NCBI RefSeq assembly: GCF_009739905.1
Contig: NZ_CP034279.1
Coordinates: 2,666,001 to 2,730,000 of the forward strand
Length of the DNA stretch: 64,000 nucleotides
Reading direction: 5' to 3'
Origin: Streptomyces ficellus
Lineage (GTDB): Bacteria; Actinomycetota; Actinomycetes; Streptomycetales; Streptomycetaceae
Shown: in pieces, positions 15,907 through 23,516 of the stretch
Layout: each line of letters begins with the position of its first letter
Position numbering within the stretch: the stretch's first letter is position 1
Program-made: the position numbers and the translations under genes
Notes under the pieces: generated by a model
The model's input: only the letters and a program-made list of their open reading frames with translations
Database searches by the model: none
Told to the model about the DNA's origin: nothing

Positions 15907-17250
15907 TCAGATGGTCGTCGCGCGGCGGAGCGCGAGGTGTTCGTCGGTCCGCGCCACGCCGAACGCCGCCGGTACCGCCTCGCTCTTGAGGTAGAGGCGT
16001 TCGGCGACGCGCAGCGGGAGCGGGTGGTGGACGAAGTGGCCGTGGACGCGCCCGTCGGCGGCCATCGGCTGGGCGGCGAAGTGGCAGACGGTGGCGATCC
16101 GGTACTCCTCCCGGCCGTGCGAGTCCACGATCGCGATCTCGGTGATCCTGCGCGTCCCGTCGGCGTGCCGGGTGAGCTGGACGATGACGTCGACCGCGCT
16201 GTTGATCTGGTCCTTGATGGCGACGAACGGCACCTCGACCTCCGACATGGAGCCGAGGGTCTGGAGCCGCATCAGGGCGTCCTCGGCGCTGTTGGCGTGG
16301 ACGGTGGCGAGGGAGCCGTCGTGGCCGGTGGACATGGCCTGGAGCATGTCGAGGGTCTCGCCGCCGCGGACCTCACCGACGATGATCCGGTCGGGGCGCA
16401 TGCGCAGGGAGTTGCGGACGAGGTCGCGGATGGTGACGCGGCCCTTGCCCTCGACGTTGGGCGGGCGGGCTTCGAGGGTGATGACGTGGGACTGCTGGAG
16501 CTGGAGTTCGGCGGAGTCCTCGATGGTGACGATGCGTTCGCCCTCGGGGATGAGCCCGGACAGCGAGTTCAGGAGGGTGGTCTTCCCGGTGCCGGTGGCG
16601 CCGGAGACGATCACGTTGAACTTGGCGCGGACGAGCGCGGCGAGCAGCATCACCATGTGCTCGTCGAGCGAGCCGAGGGCGACCAGCTCCTGGAGCGTGA
16701 AGGCGCGCGGGAAGCGGCGGATGGTGAGGACGGGGCCGGAGAGGGACAGCGGCGGGATGACGACGTTGACGCGTTCGCCGGAGGGGAGCCGGGCGTCGAC
16801 CATGGGGTTTGACTCGTCGACGCGGCGGTTGACGGTGGAGACGATCCGCTCGATGGTCTGCATCAGCTGCTCGGTGGACGAGAACCGCATCGGCAGCTGT
16901 TCGAGGCGTCCGCGCCGCTCGACGAAGACCTGTTCCGGGCCGTTGACCATGATCTCGCTGATGGACGCGTCCTCCAGGAGCGGTTCGAGGATGCCGAGCC
17001 CGAGGGCCTCGTCGACGACCCGGCGGATGAGCTGGGAGCGTTCGGTGGAGGACAGGACGGGGCCCTCACGGCTGATGATGTGGCCGAGGACCCGTTCCAG
17101 CCGGGCGCGGCGCTCGGCCGCCGCGAGGGCGGACATCTCCGCGAGGTCGATCTCCTCCAGGAGCTTGACGCGGTAGACGCCGACGAGGTGGTTGTCCTCG
17201 CCCTTGCCGCCCGCCGGCTCGGGACTGCTGATGCGCGCCCGCAGACTCAT
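15907..17250 (-). CDS. TadA/CpaF-type pilus assembly ATPase
   Basis: A 447-residue hexameric secretion ATPase powering Flp pilus assembly. It has an N-terminal helical domain, Walker A GATGTGKTT (residues 217-225), an Asp/Walker B region IIVGEVRGGE (289-298) and a His box STGHDGSLATVHAN (307-320). Residues 100-155 (ISEIMVNGPEQVFVERRG, NRRVDESNPMVDARLPSGER) are the conserved CpaF/VirB11 N-terminal part. A GAGGAG element precedes the ATG, 15 nt after the second TadE gene. The C-terminal about 55 residues after YRIATVCHF are more variable than the rest. Confidence 0.95.
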   Translation of the reverse strand: MSLRARISSPEPAGGKGEDNHLVGVYRVKLLEEIDLAEMSALAAAERRARLERVLGHIISREGPVLSSTERSQLIRRVVDEALGLGILEPLLEDASISEIMVNGPEQVFVERRGRLEQLPMRFSSTEQLMQTIERIVSTVNRRVDESNPMVDARLPSGERVNVVIPPLSLSGPVLTIRRFPRAFTLQELVALGSLDEHMVMLLAALVRAKFNVIVSGATGTGKTTLLNSLSGLIPEGERIVTIEDSAELQLQQSHVITLEARPPNVEGKGRVTIRDLVRNSLRMRPDRIIVGEVRGGETLDMLQAMSTGHDGSLATVHANSAEDALMRLQTLGSMSEVEVPFVAIKDQINSAVDVIVQLTRHADGTRRITEIAIVDSHGREEYRIATVCHFAAQPMAADGRVHGHFVHHPLPLRVAERLYLKSEAVPAAFGVARTDEHLALRRATTI

Positions 17251-17265
17251 GTCGCTCTCGTCTCC

Positions 17266-17670
17266 TCAGTCGGTGGCGGGCGTGGTGACGGGCATGGTCG
17301 TGGACCTCCGCGCGTCCGGGAAGCCGAAGAGCGGGATGACGGAGGGGATGGGGACGGTGGCGGTGGCGGTGACCTGTTCGCCGCCGGCCCCGGAGACGGT
17401 GACGCCGGTGCCGAGCCAGTCGCTCGTCGCCGCCGCTCCGGCGGCCCCCGCGTCCGCTGTCGGGTCCTGCGACGCCACCCGGGCCGCCGCCCTGGACGCC
17501 GTACCCGCCTGCTGGACGGCGTAGGCCACGAACCCGAGCTGCACGGCGGCGAGGGCGGCGATCAGCAGGACCGTGACCCAGCCGACGAACTCCACAGCCG
17601 ACTGGCCGGCGTCACCGGGGCGGCGCCCCTTCCCCGCCACGGACCGCCGCCGCCTCGCGTACCGGGTCAT
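17266..17670 (-). CDS. TadE-like minor pilin (second copy)
   Basis: A 134-residue TadE-family protein: basic N-terminus, GDAGQSAVEFVGWVTVLLI with the Glu-containing hydrophobic helix, then an extracytoplasmic domain without cysteine pairs. The ATG at 17670 overlaps the stop of the preceding TadE gene (ATGA), indicating translational coupling and probably fixed stoichiometry of two different minor pilins. Divergence from the neighbour outside the helix suggests an old duplication. Confidence 0.88.
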   Translation of the reverse strand: MTRYARRRRSVAGKGRRPGDAGQSAVEFVGWVTVLLIAALAAVQLGFVAYAVQQAGTASRAAARVASQDPTADAGAAGAAATSDWLGTGVTVSGAGGEQVTATATVPIPSVIPLFGFPDARRSTTMPVTTPATD

Positions 17671-18029
17671 TCGTCGCCCTCCCTCGCCACGGCCGCCGTG
17701 CCGGTCACCGGTACGGGGACGTCGAAGCCGGGGAAGAGGACGGGGATGTTCACCTTGACCGAGGCCGTGTACAGGTCGCCGCCCTCGCCGCACTCGGCCG
17801 CGACCGACCACGCCCCGGACACGCTGCCCTGCGCGGCCGCGGCGCACGCGCCGGCCCCGCCGACCGTCCCGGCCCGGGCCGCCTCGTCCGCCGCGTTGCC
17901 GGCCAGCGACCAGGCGTAGCCGACGAGGGCGGCCTGCCAGAGCAGGACGATCACGCCGAGGACGACCGGGACCATCCCGGTGAACTCGACCGCGACCTGC
18001 CCACGGTCACTTCCGTAACGGCGTTCCAT
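17667..18029 (-). CDS. TadE-like minor pilin (first copy)
   Basis: A 120-residue TadE-family protein: DRGQVAVEFTGMVPVVLGVIV is the hydrophobic N-terminal helix with the conserved Glu, followed by NAADEAARAGT and an exported domain with two cysteines (about residues 62 and 80) that may form a disulfide. The ATG at 18029 follows a G-rich ribosome-binding site, 22 nt after cpaE. Its stop overlaps the second TadE gene. It is probably a minor pilin or assembly initiator. Confidence 0.88.
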   Translation of the reverse strand: MERRYGSDRGQVAVEFTGMVPVVLGVIVLLWQAALVGYAWSLAGNAADEAARAGTVGGAGACAAAAQGSVSGAWSVAAECGEGGDLYTASVKVNIPVLFPGFDVPVPVTGTAAVAREGDE

Positions 18030-18051
18030 GACCCACCCCCGCCCCCTCCGG

Positions 18052-19299
18052 CTACTTGCCGCGCGCTCGCCGGAGGCCCACCGAGCCCCGGTCGCCGCGG
18101 AACTTCCCGTGCCTGTTCTCCCCCTCGGGCGCCTTCACGATGCCCAGTTCGCCGGCGAGCGCCCACAGGGCCTGCTTGACGGAGGACTTGGCTTCCAGGT
18201 CCTGCATCCGGCCGGCGTCGACGACCGACTGGAGCTCCTTGAAATTCGCGGGTACGGCGGTCCGTGCGACGCGCGTGCCGGTGATCTTCTCGACGAGCGG
18301 CGGCTGGATCTCGGAGTTGCGGATGTGCCGGTTGACCACCGACACGGTCTCCTCCGCCTTGCGGATCTGGAGCCGGTCCCAGAGCCGGACCATCCGCTTG
18401 GCGGCGCGCACGGCCACCACGTCGGGGGTGACCAGCAGCAGCGTGGTGTCGGCCATCTCGATGGCGGCGGCGTTGGCGCTGTTGAGCTGGGTTCCGCAGT
18501 CGACGACGACGACCTCGTAGCGGTTGCGCAGGGCGCTGACGATCTGGCGGACCGACCGGTCGGTGACGTCCTCGCCGCGCTCGCCCTCGCCCGGCGCGAG
18601 CAGCAGGGCGATGCCGGACTGGTGGGCGTACAGCGCGTCCTGGAGCACCCGGGGCGATATGTCCTGGATGGCGGCGAGGTCCACGACGGACCGGCGGAAC
18701 TGCACGTCCAGGTAGGAGGCGACGTCGCCGGACTGGAGGTCCAGGTCCGCGAGCGCCACGCTCAGCCCCGACGCCCGCGCGGCGAGGGCGAGCTGGACCG
18801 CGGTGACGGTGGTGCCGACGCCGCCCTTGGCACCGCTGACGGTGACGACCCGGCCGCCCGGCCCGGTGAAGACGTCGCCGCCCTGTCCGAGGTGGCGCCG
18901 TACGCCCGCGGACCAGGCGGCCGCGGACTGGACGCGCTGGGCGAGCTCCTCGTACGACAGGGGCATGCCGATGAGGCCGCGGGCGCCGGAGTCCATGGCG
19001 GCGGAGTAGAGGCCGGGGGCGGCGTCGGCGGTGACGAGGACGACGCCGACCGCGGGGAAGCGCAGGGCGACCTCGCGGACGAGTTCCAGGGCGGGGACGG
19101 GTCCGATCCGCTCGTGGACCAGGACCACCTCGGGCAGTTCGTCCAGGGACTCGGCGGCGAGCCGGGCCAGGGTGTCGATCAGCGAGGTGGAGTCGCCGAC
19201 GGGCGCGGCGGGTTCGGTGTCGGGGAGCTGGCTGAGGAGGGTGGTGATGGATCGGGCGGCGTCGGCGTCGCCGACGGCCGGGAGGATGCGTGTGGTCAT
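18052..19299 (-). CDS. CpaE/TadZ-like localisation ATPase
   Basis: A 415-residue MinD/ParA-type protein of the CpaE/TadZ family, which places the pilus machinery in the cell. Residues 1-135 form a receiver-like N-terminal domain that lacks an obvious phosphoacceptor. The deviant Walker A KGGVGTT (158-164, AKGGVGTTVTA) and a Walker B-like VVVVDCGTQL are present. The C-terminal tail after about residue 390 is basic. The start is 7 nt after the cpaB stop, with a GTGAGGG element. Confidence 0.9.
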   Translation of the reverse strand: MTTRILPAVGDADAARSITTLLSQLPDTEPAAPVGDSTSLIDTLARLAAESLDELPEVVLVHERIGPVPALELVREVALRFPAVGVVLVTADAAPGLYSAAMDSGARGLIGMPLSYEELAQRVQSAAAWSAGVRRHLGQGGDVFTGPGGRVVTVSGAKGGVGTTVTAVQLALAARASGLSVALADLDLQSGDVASYLDVQFRRSVVDLAAIQDISPRVLQDALYAHQSGIALLLAPGEGERGEDVTDRSVRQIVSALRNRYEVVVVDCGTQLNSANAAAIEMADTTLLLVTPDVVAVRAAKRMVRLWDRLQIRKAEETVSVVNRHIRNSEIQPPLVEKITGTRVARTAVPANFKELQSVVDAGRMQDLEAKSSVKQALWALAGELGIVKAPEGENRHGKFRGDRGSVGLRRARGK

Positions 19300-19306
19300 C
19301 CGGCCC

Positions 19307-20029
19307 TCACTTGTTCCTGTCTTCGTCGAGCGTGTAGCTGCCCTCGCCGGGCCGGAGGACGGTGGGGCTGTTGCGGGGCAGCAGGGCGAGGCGTACGTGC
19401 TCGGCGAACGACTCGGCGTACGCCACGCGCTGGGCGTCGGTGGTGCTGAGCGCGAAGGTGATCGGCACGGCCTCCCGCATGCCGACGCCGCGGTTGTCGT
19501 CCCGCTTGCCGTCGAGCGGGGTGAGCTTGCCGACGTCGAGGACCCGGGCGTTGGCGACGATGATGCGGGACTCGGCGACGGCGTCCTTCCCTCGGTCGTC
19601 GTCGTCGAACGTGGCGAAGATGTTCACCAGGGAGCCTGCGGTGATCTTGCCGGCGACGCCGGTGGCGGCGTCGATCATGATGGCGATCTCCTGCTGGCCG
19701 CTCTCCAGGGCGGGCCTTCTGGCGATCATGTCCTCCTGGAGCAGCGAGCCCTTCTTGAGGTCGGTGACCGCGATCTTGTCCTTGACGACGGTGAGGTCGG
19801 TGACGGCGTTCCCGGAGAGCCAGCGCTCGGGCATCCTTATCTTCCGGAACTGGGCGGGCTGGAGCGACGTGTACGCCGCGACGTCGGCCTTCAGTTCGTA
19901 CGCGTCGACCTCGGGGCCGACCTTCGAATTCACGTCGCTGATCACCGTGACCACACCGGCGAACGCGCCGAGGGCGCACAGGAGGGAGAGGAGCAGCAGA
20001 ATGACTCCGCGACGCTGGCGTGAATTCAT
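19307..20029 (-). CDS. CpaB/RcpC-like SAF-domain pilus protein
   Basis: A 240-residue periplasm/wall-exposed protein with a single N-terminal membrane helix (RRGVILLLLSLLCALGAF) and an SAF/RcpC domain (KADVAAYTSLQPAQF, KGSLLQEDMI), as in CpaB proteins that stabilise or guide Flp pili. The ATG at 20029 is preferred; an upstream in-frame GTG at 20086 would add 19 residues rich in Pro and Thr that do not fit an export signal. A GAGGT element lies 11 nt upstream. It begins the compact cpaB-cpaE-tadEE-tadABC run. Confidence 0.85.
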   Translation of the reverse strand: MNSRQRRGVILLLLSLLCALGAFAGVVTVISDVNSKVGPEVDAYELKADVAAYTSLQPAQFRKIRMPERWLSGNAVTDLTVVKDKIAVTDLKKGSLLQEDMIARRPALESGQQEIAIMIDAATGVAGKITAGSLVNIFATFDDDDRGKDAVAESRIIVANARVLDVGKLTPLDGKRDDNRGVGMREAVPITFALSTTDAQRVAYAESFAEHVRLALLPRNSPTVLRPGEGSYTLDEDRNK

Positions 20030-20107
20030 GGGCGGGGTGACCTCGCGGGGAAACGTGGGCGTGACGGACGCGGGCGGGACGGACACGGGTGCGGGTGCCA
20101 GGTTCGG

Positions 20108-20197
20108 GAGCTCATAAGGCCTACGGGGCTCGTAAGGCTCACGGAGCTCATAAGGCTTACGGGGCCCATAAGGCTCGTGGGGCTCATGGCGCTCATG
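20108..20197. repeat. Five imperfect 18-bp tandem repeats
   Basis: Five 18-bp units, each close to GGGCTCATAAGGCTTACG, run from 20108 to 20197 between the zinc-ribbon gene and cpaB and overlap the last five bases of the zinc-ribbon gene. A local A/T-rich CATAAGG core recurs in every unit except the last. Units 1 and 3, and 2 and 4, are most alike. Confidence 0.85.
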
Positions 20198-21035
20198 CCG
20201 TGCCCTGGCTGTGCTCGGGCGGTACGAGCGGGGCCGCGCAGAAGCCGCAGCGGTCTCCTATGAGGTCCGTTCCGCACCAGGAGCAGATCTCCCGCCGCAC
20301 GGAGGCGACGAGCTGGTACAGCACCGAGATGTCGGGGAGGAAGGCGGCGAACTCGACGAGTTTCGCGGTCCCCCACCACGCCGGGGATCCGGCCGGGAGC
20401 GGACAGTCCACGACGTCCTGGACGCGCCAGGCGGGGGCGAGGGACTCGGTGACCCAGTCGGACGCGAGCTGGCCGCGCGCCAGCACCAGCCGCGTACCGA
20501 ACTCGGGGCCGGCGAGCTGTTCGCCGGTGCCGACCTTGATGAGCTGGGGCGCCGGATTGGCGAGGACGCCGAACTGGGAGCCGGGCACCCACGACTTGGC
20601 GTGGGACTTCAGGCCGACGGGCACGCGGTCGAGCCGGGTGACCGTGCTGAGCAGGGCTCCGGCGTAGATGTAGTGGGACAGCAGCCGGGCGGCGGAGGCG
20701 ACGACACCGGCGCTGAAGTCGCAGACCGACAGCTGGCGTAACTGGCGTACGAGGACGGCGACCCCGAGCGGCGGGAGGTCGAGCTTCAGCAGCGCGACGC
20801 GGTCGCTCTCCAGCACCGACCGGACGGTGTGCAGGCGGCGTTCGTGGGGCGCGGGGAGGGAGGACGGGTAGAGGGCGATCACGTACCCGTGCCGCTCGAC
20901 CATGACCTGCATGTCCGCGATCGCGGCGTCCAGCGGCTGCGCGTCGGGGGACGCCAGCACGGCGGCCGTGGGAGTCTGGTGGTCGGTCGGTGGTAGCACC
21001 AGGTCGGCACTGGTGACGGCAATTGCGGTCGGCAC
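20193..21035 (-). CDS. Tad-locus protein with C-terminal zinc ribbon
   Basis: A 280-residue soluble protein of unknown function at the head of the Tad operon. The last 35 residues have two CxxC pairs (CSWCGTDLIGDRCGFC), a rubredoxin-like zinc ribbon; the rest is a mixed alpha/beta domain without a recognised motif. GTG at 21035 follows GGGGAAC. Its position and orientation suggest co-transcription with cpaB across 163 bp containing the tandem repeats. It may be a cytosolic regulator or adaptor of pilus assembly; this is inferred from context only. Confidence 0.75.
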   Translation of the reverse strand: MPTAIAVTSADLVLPPTDHQTPTAAVLASPDAQPLDAAIADMQVMVERHGYVIALYPSSLPAPHERRLHTVRSVLESDRVALLKLDLPPLGVAVLVRQLRQLSVCDFSAGVVASAARLLSHYIYAGALLSTVTRLDRVPVGLKSHAKSWVPGSQFGVLANPAPQLIKVGTGEQLAGPEFGTRLVLARGQLASDWVTESLAPAWRVQDVVDCPLPAGSPAWWGTAKLVEFAAFLPDISVLYQLVASVRREICSWCGTDLIGDRCGFCAAPLVPPEHSQGTA

Positions 21036-21345
21036 GCTGTTCCCCGTTCAGCTCCGGCCACCGGGACACCGGCGAACCGCAGACACCTGCTCTGCCCGTT
21101 CCTCCACGCTCACTCCTGCCCACCCGCACTTTAGCCACGTCTCCGGGGGCAGAGAACAGCTTTCAGATCGCCCGATCGCAATGCGTGGACGGTGCTCGGG
21201 TGACCAATCAGGACGAAGGCGTCAGTGGTTAACTCCTGTTTCTTTCCACAGGTCTTGACAAGTTGATTGGTCTGGACCAGTTTTACGGAAACGCGGTGGC
21301 CACCGTTCCCCAGCACCTCCCCGACTCCCCCACCGGAGGCAGCAC
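21036..21345. other. Divergent regulatory region
   Basis: This 310-bp region separates the divergent Tad operon and chitinase gene. The right part is unusually A/T-rich for this genome and carries the chitinase promoter and DasR-like site. In the left 200 bp, which should contain the Tad promoter, I see no convincing -10/-35 pair or long palindrome. Confidence 0.5.
21255..21281 (+). promoter_or_regulatory. Chitinase promoter with DasR-type operator
   Basis: Consensus -35 TTGACA at 21255-21260 is followed by ATTGGTCTGGACCAGT (21266-21281), whose core TGGTC-TG-GACCA matches the dre operator consensus (ACTGGTCTAGACCACT) of the GntR-type GlcNAc regulator DasR. The site sits between -35 and the expected, weak -10, so binding would block the promoter until chitin-derived amino sugars appear. 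Confidence 0.75.
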
Positions 21346-23061
21346 GTGGACCCCTCTCCCCGTGGCGCACGCAGACGACACGACCGCCGGCTCGCCGGGA
21401 CCCTGGCGCTGGCCGTGGGCGCCGGGCTCGCCCTCACCGGCACGGCGGCCGGCACCGCGCACGCCGCCGACGTCAACGTCGCCAGGAACGCCGGCTTCGA
21501 GTCCGGCCTGGCCAACTGGACCTGTTCGGCCGGCAGCGGCGCCACCGTCTCCTCTCCCGTGCACGGCGGGACCGCCGCGCTCCGGGCGACACCGGGCGGC
21601 CAGGACAATGCCCGCTGCGCGCAGACCGTGACGGTCAGGCCCAACTCCACGTACACGCTCAGCGCCTGGGTGCAGGGCGGGTACGCGTACCTCGGCGCGA
21701 GCGGCACCGGGACGACGGACGTCTCGACCTGGACGCCCGGCTCGGCCGGCTGGCAGCAGCTGTCCACCCGCTTCACCACCGGCGCGAGCACCACGTCCGT
21801 GACCGTCTACACGCACGGCTGGTACGGGCAGTCCGCCTACTACGCCGACGACGTCTCCGTCTTCGGACCGGACGGCGGAGGCGGCGGCGACCCCGACCCG
21901 GTGGTGCCCGCCACGCCCGCCGGGCTCACCGCGGGCACGGTGACCTCGTCGTCCGTCGCCCTCAGCTGGAACCCCGTCCCCGGCGCGGCCGGCTACCACG
22001 TCCACCGGGACGGCACCCGGGTCCAGACGGTGACCGGGACGTCGGCGACCGTGACCGGACTGGCGGCGAACACCTCGTACGGCTTCCAGGTCAGCGCCAC
22101 CAACGCGGCCGGGGAGTCGGCGAAGTCGGCGACCGTCACCGCCCGGACCTCACCCGGCGGGCAGAACCCCAACCCGGCCGTGCCCCGCCACGCGGTGACC
22201 GGTTACTGGCAGAACTTCAACAACGGCGCCACCGTGCAGAAGCTGCGGGACGTGCAGGCGCAGTACGACATCATCGCCGTGTCGTTCGCCGACTCGACCG
22301 CGACGCCCGGCCAGATCGTCTTCAACCTCGACCCGGCCGTCGGCTACGCCTCGCTCGCCGACTTCAAGGCCGACATCGCCGCGAAGAAGGCCGCCGGCAA
22401 GTCCGTGATCATCTCGGTGGGCGGCGAGAAGGGCAACGTCACCATCAACAGTGACGCCTCCGCGACCGCCTTCGCGAACAGCGCGTACGCCCTGATGCAG
22501 GAGTACGGCTTCAGCGGCGTCGACATCGACCTGGAGCACGGCATCAACTCCACCTACCTGACGAAGGCGCTGCGCCAGCTGTCGGCGAAGGCGGGGCCGG
22601 GCATGGTGCTGACGATGGCGCCGCAGACCATCGACATGCAGAACACCGGAACGGAGTACTTCAAGACGGCCCTGGCCGTGAAGGACATCCTCACGGTGGT
22701 CAACATGCAGTACTACAACAGCGGCTCGATGCTGGGCTGCGACGGCAAGGTGTACTCCCAGGGGTCGGTCGACTTCCTGACCGCGCTGGCCTGCATCCAG
22801 CTGGAGGGCGGCCTGGACGCCTCCCAGGTCGGCCTGGGCGTCCCCGCCTCGACCCGCGGCGCCGGCAGCGGCTACGTCGACCCGCAGATCGTGAAGAACG
22901 CGCTGGACTGCCTGACGCGCGGCACCGGCTGCGGCTCCTTCAAGCCGTCGAAGACCTACCCGGCGCTGCGCGGGGCGATGACCTGGTCCACGAACTGGGA
23001 CGCCACGGCCGGCAACGCCTGGTCGAACGCGGTCGGCCCGCACGTGCACAACCTGCCGTAG
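21346..23061 (+). CDS. Secreted GH18 chitinase (CBM-FnIII-GH18)
   Basis: A 571-residue secreted chitinase that cleaves chitin outside the cell. Domain order: signal peptide (residues 1-41, ending AHAAD), a CBM16-like carbohydrate-binding module (about 42-175), Gly-rich linker, fibronectin type III domain (about 188-270), and GH18 catalytic domain (about 285-571). The active-site motif is SGVDIDLEH with Asp393, Asp395 and general acid Glu397; the first position of the usual DGxDxDxE is Ser here. GTG at 21346 has a GGAGG ribosome-binding site. It is regulated by a DasR-type operator. The next gene is convergent only 3 bp away. Confidence 0.94.
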   Translation: MDPSPRGARRRHDRRLAGTLALAVGAGLALTGTAAGTAHAADVNVARNAGFESGLANWTCSAGSGATVSSPVHGGTAALRATPGGQDNARCAQTVTVRPNSTYTLSAWVQGGYAYLGASGTGTTDVSTWTPGSAGWQQLSTRFTTGASTTSVTVYTHGWYGQSAYYADDVSVFGPDGGGGGDPDPVVPATPAGLTAGTVTSSSVALSWNPVPGAAGYHVHRDGTRVQTVTGTSATVTGLAANTSYGFQVSATNAAGESAKSATVTARTSPGGQNPNPAVPRHAVTGYWQNFNNGATVQKLRDVQAQYDIIAVSFADSTATPGQIVFNLDPAVGYASLADFKADIAAKKAAGKSVIISVGGEKGNVTINSDASATAFANSAYALMQEYGFSGVDIDLEHGINSTYLTKALRQLSAKAGPGMVLTMAPQTIDMQNTGTEYFKTALAVKDILTVVNMQYYNSGSMLGCDGKVYSQGSVDFLTALACIQLEGGLDASQVGLGVPASTRGAGSGYVDPQIVKNALDCLTRGTGCGSFKPSKTYPALRGAMTWSTNWDATAGNAWSNAVGPHVHNLP

Positions 23062-23064
23062 GGG

Positions 23065-23481
23065 TCAGCCCCGGTGGGCGAGGTAGTGGTGCAGGACGGG
23101 GCCCAGTTCCGCCAGCCACTGGTGGAGCTGGGCCTTGCGCCTGGCGTCGACCCGGCACTCGTAGCGCAGGCCGCCGGGGTGCGTGACGGTCACCATGAGG
23201 ACGGCGCCGTGCGGGGAGGGCGCGTGGTGCACGGCGGCCACGCCCGCCCACGGGAAGTCCATGGTGTGGCCGTTGACCTCCAGGGCCACCCCGTTCGCGT
23301 CCACGATCACCGAGTTGCGCCGGTCGTGCGCCACGAACTCCGGCCCCCCGGCGGGCGCCCCGTAGTGCGGCTGCTGCGGGGTGCCGTACTGCGGCTGCTG
23401 CGGGGCGCCGTACGGCGCGGGCGGCGCGCCGTACGGCGGCTGTACGGGTATCGGGGGGCCGAATCCGGGGGGAGTCGTCAT
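23065..23481 (-). CDS. PH-like domain protein with Tyr/Gln/Pro repeats
   Basis: A 138-residue soluble protein. The first 50 residues are low-complexity, with repeated PYGAP and QQPxYG units, common in actinobacterial proteins tethered to partners. Residues about 52-130 form a small beta-rich domain with a C-terminal helix resembling a PH-like fold (VIVDANGVALEVNGHTMDFPW). No function can be assigned. A CATACT -10-like box ends 6 nt before the ATG at 23481, so translation may be leaderless. Confidence 0.72.
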   Translation of the reverse strand: MTTPPGFGPPIPVQPPYGAPPAPYGAPQQPQYGTPQQPHYGAPAGGPEFVAHDRRNSVIVDANGVALEVNGHTMDFPWAGVAAVHHAPSPHGAVLMVTVTHPGGLRYECRVDARRKAQLHQWLAELGPVLHHYLAHRG

Positions 23482-23516
23482 GCCCCCAGTATGGCCAACG
23501 GGACCCTGCCCGCCCG

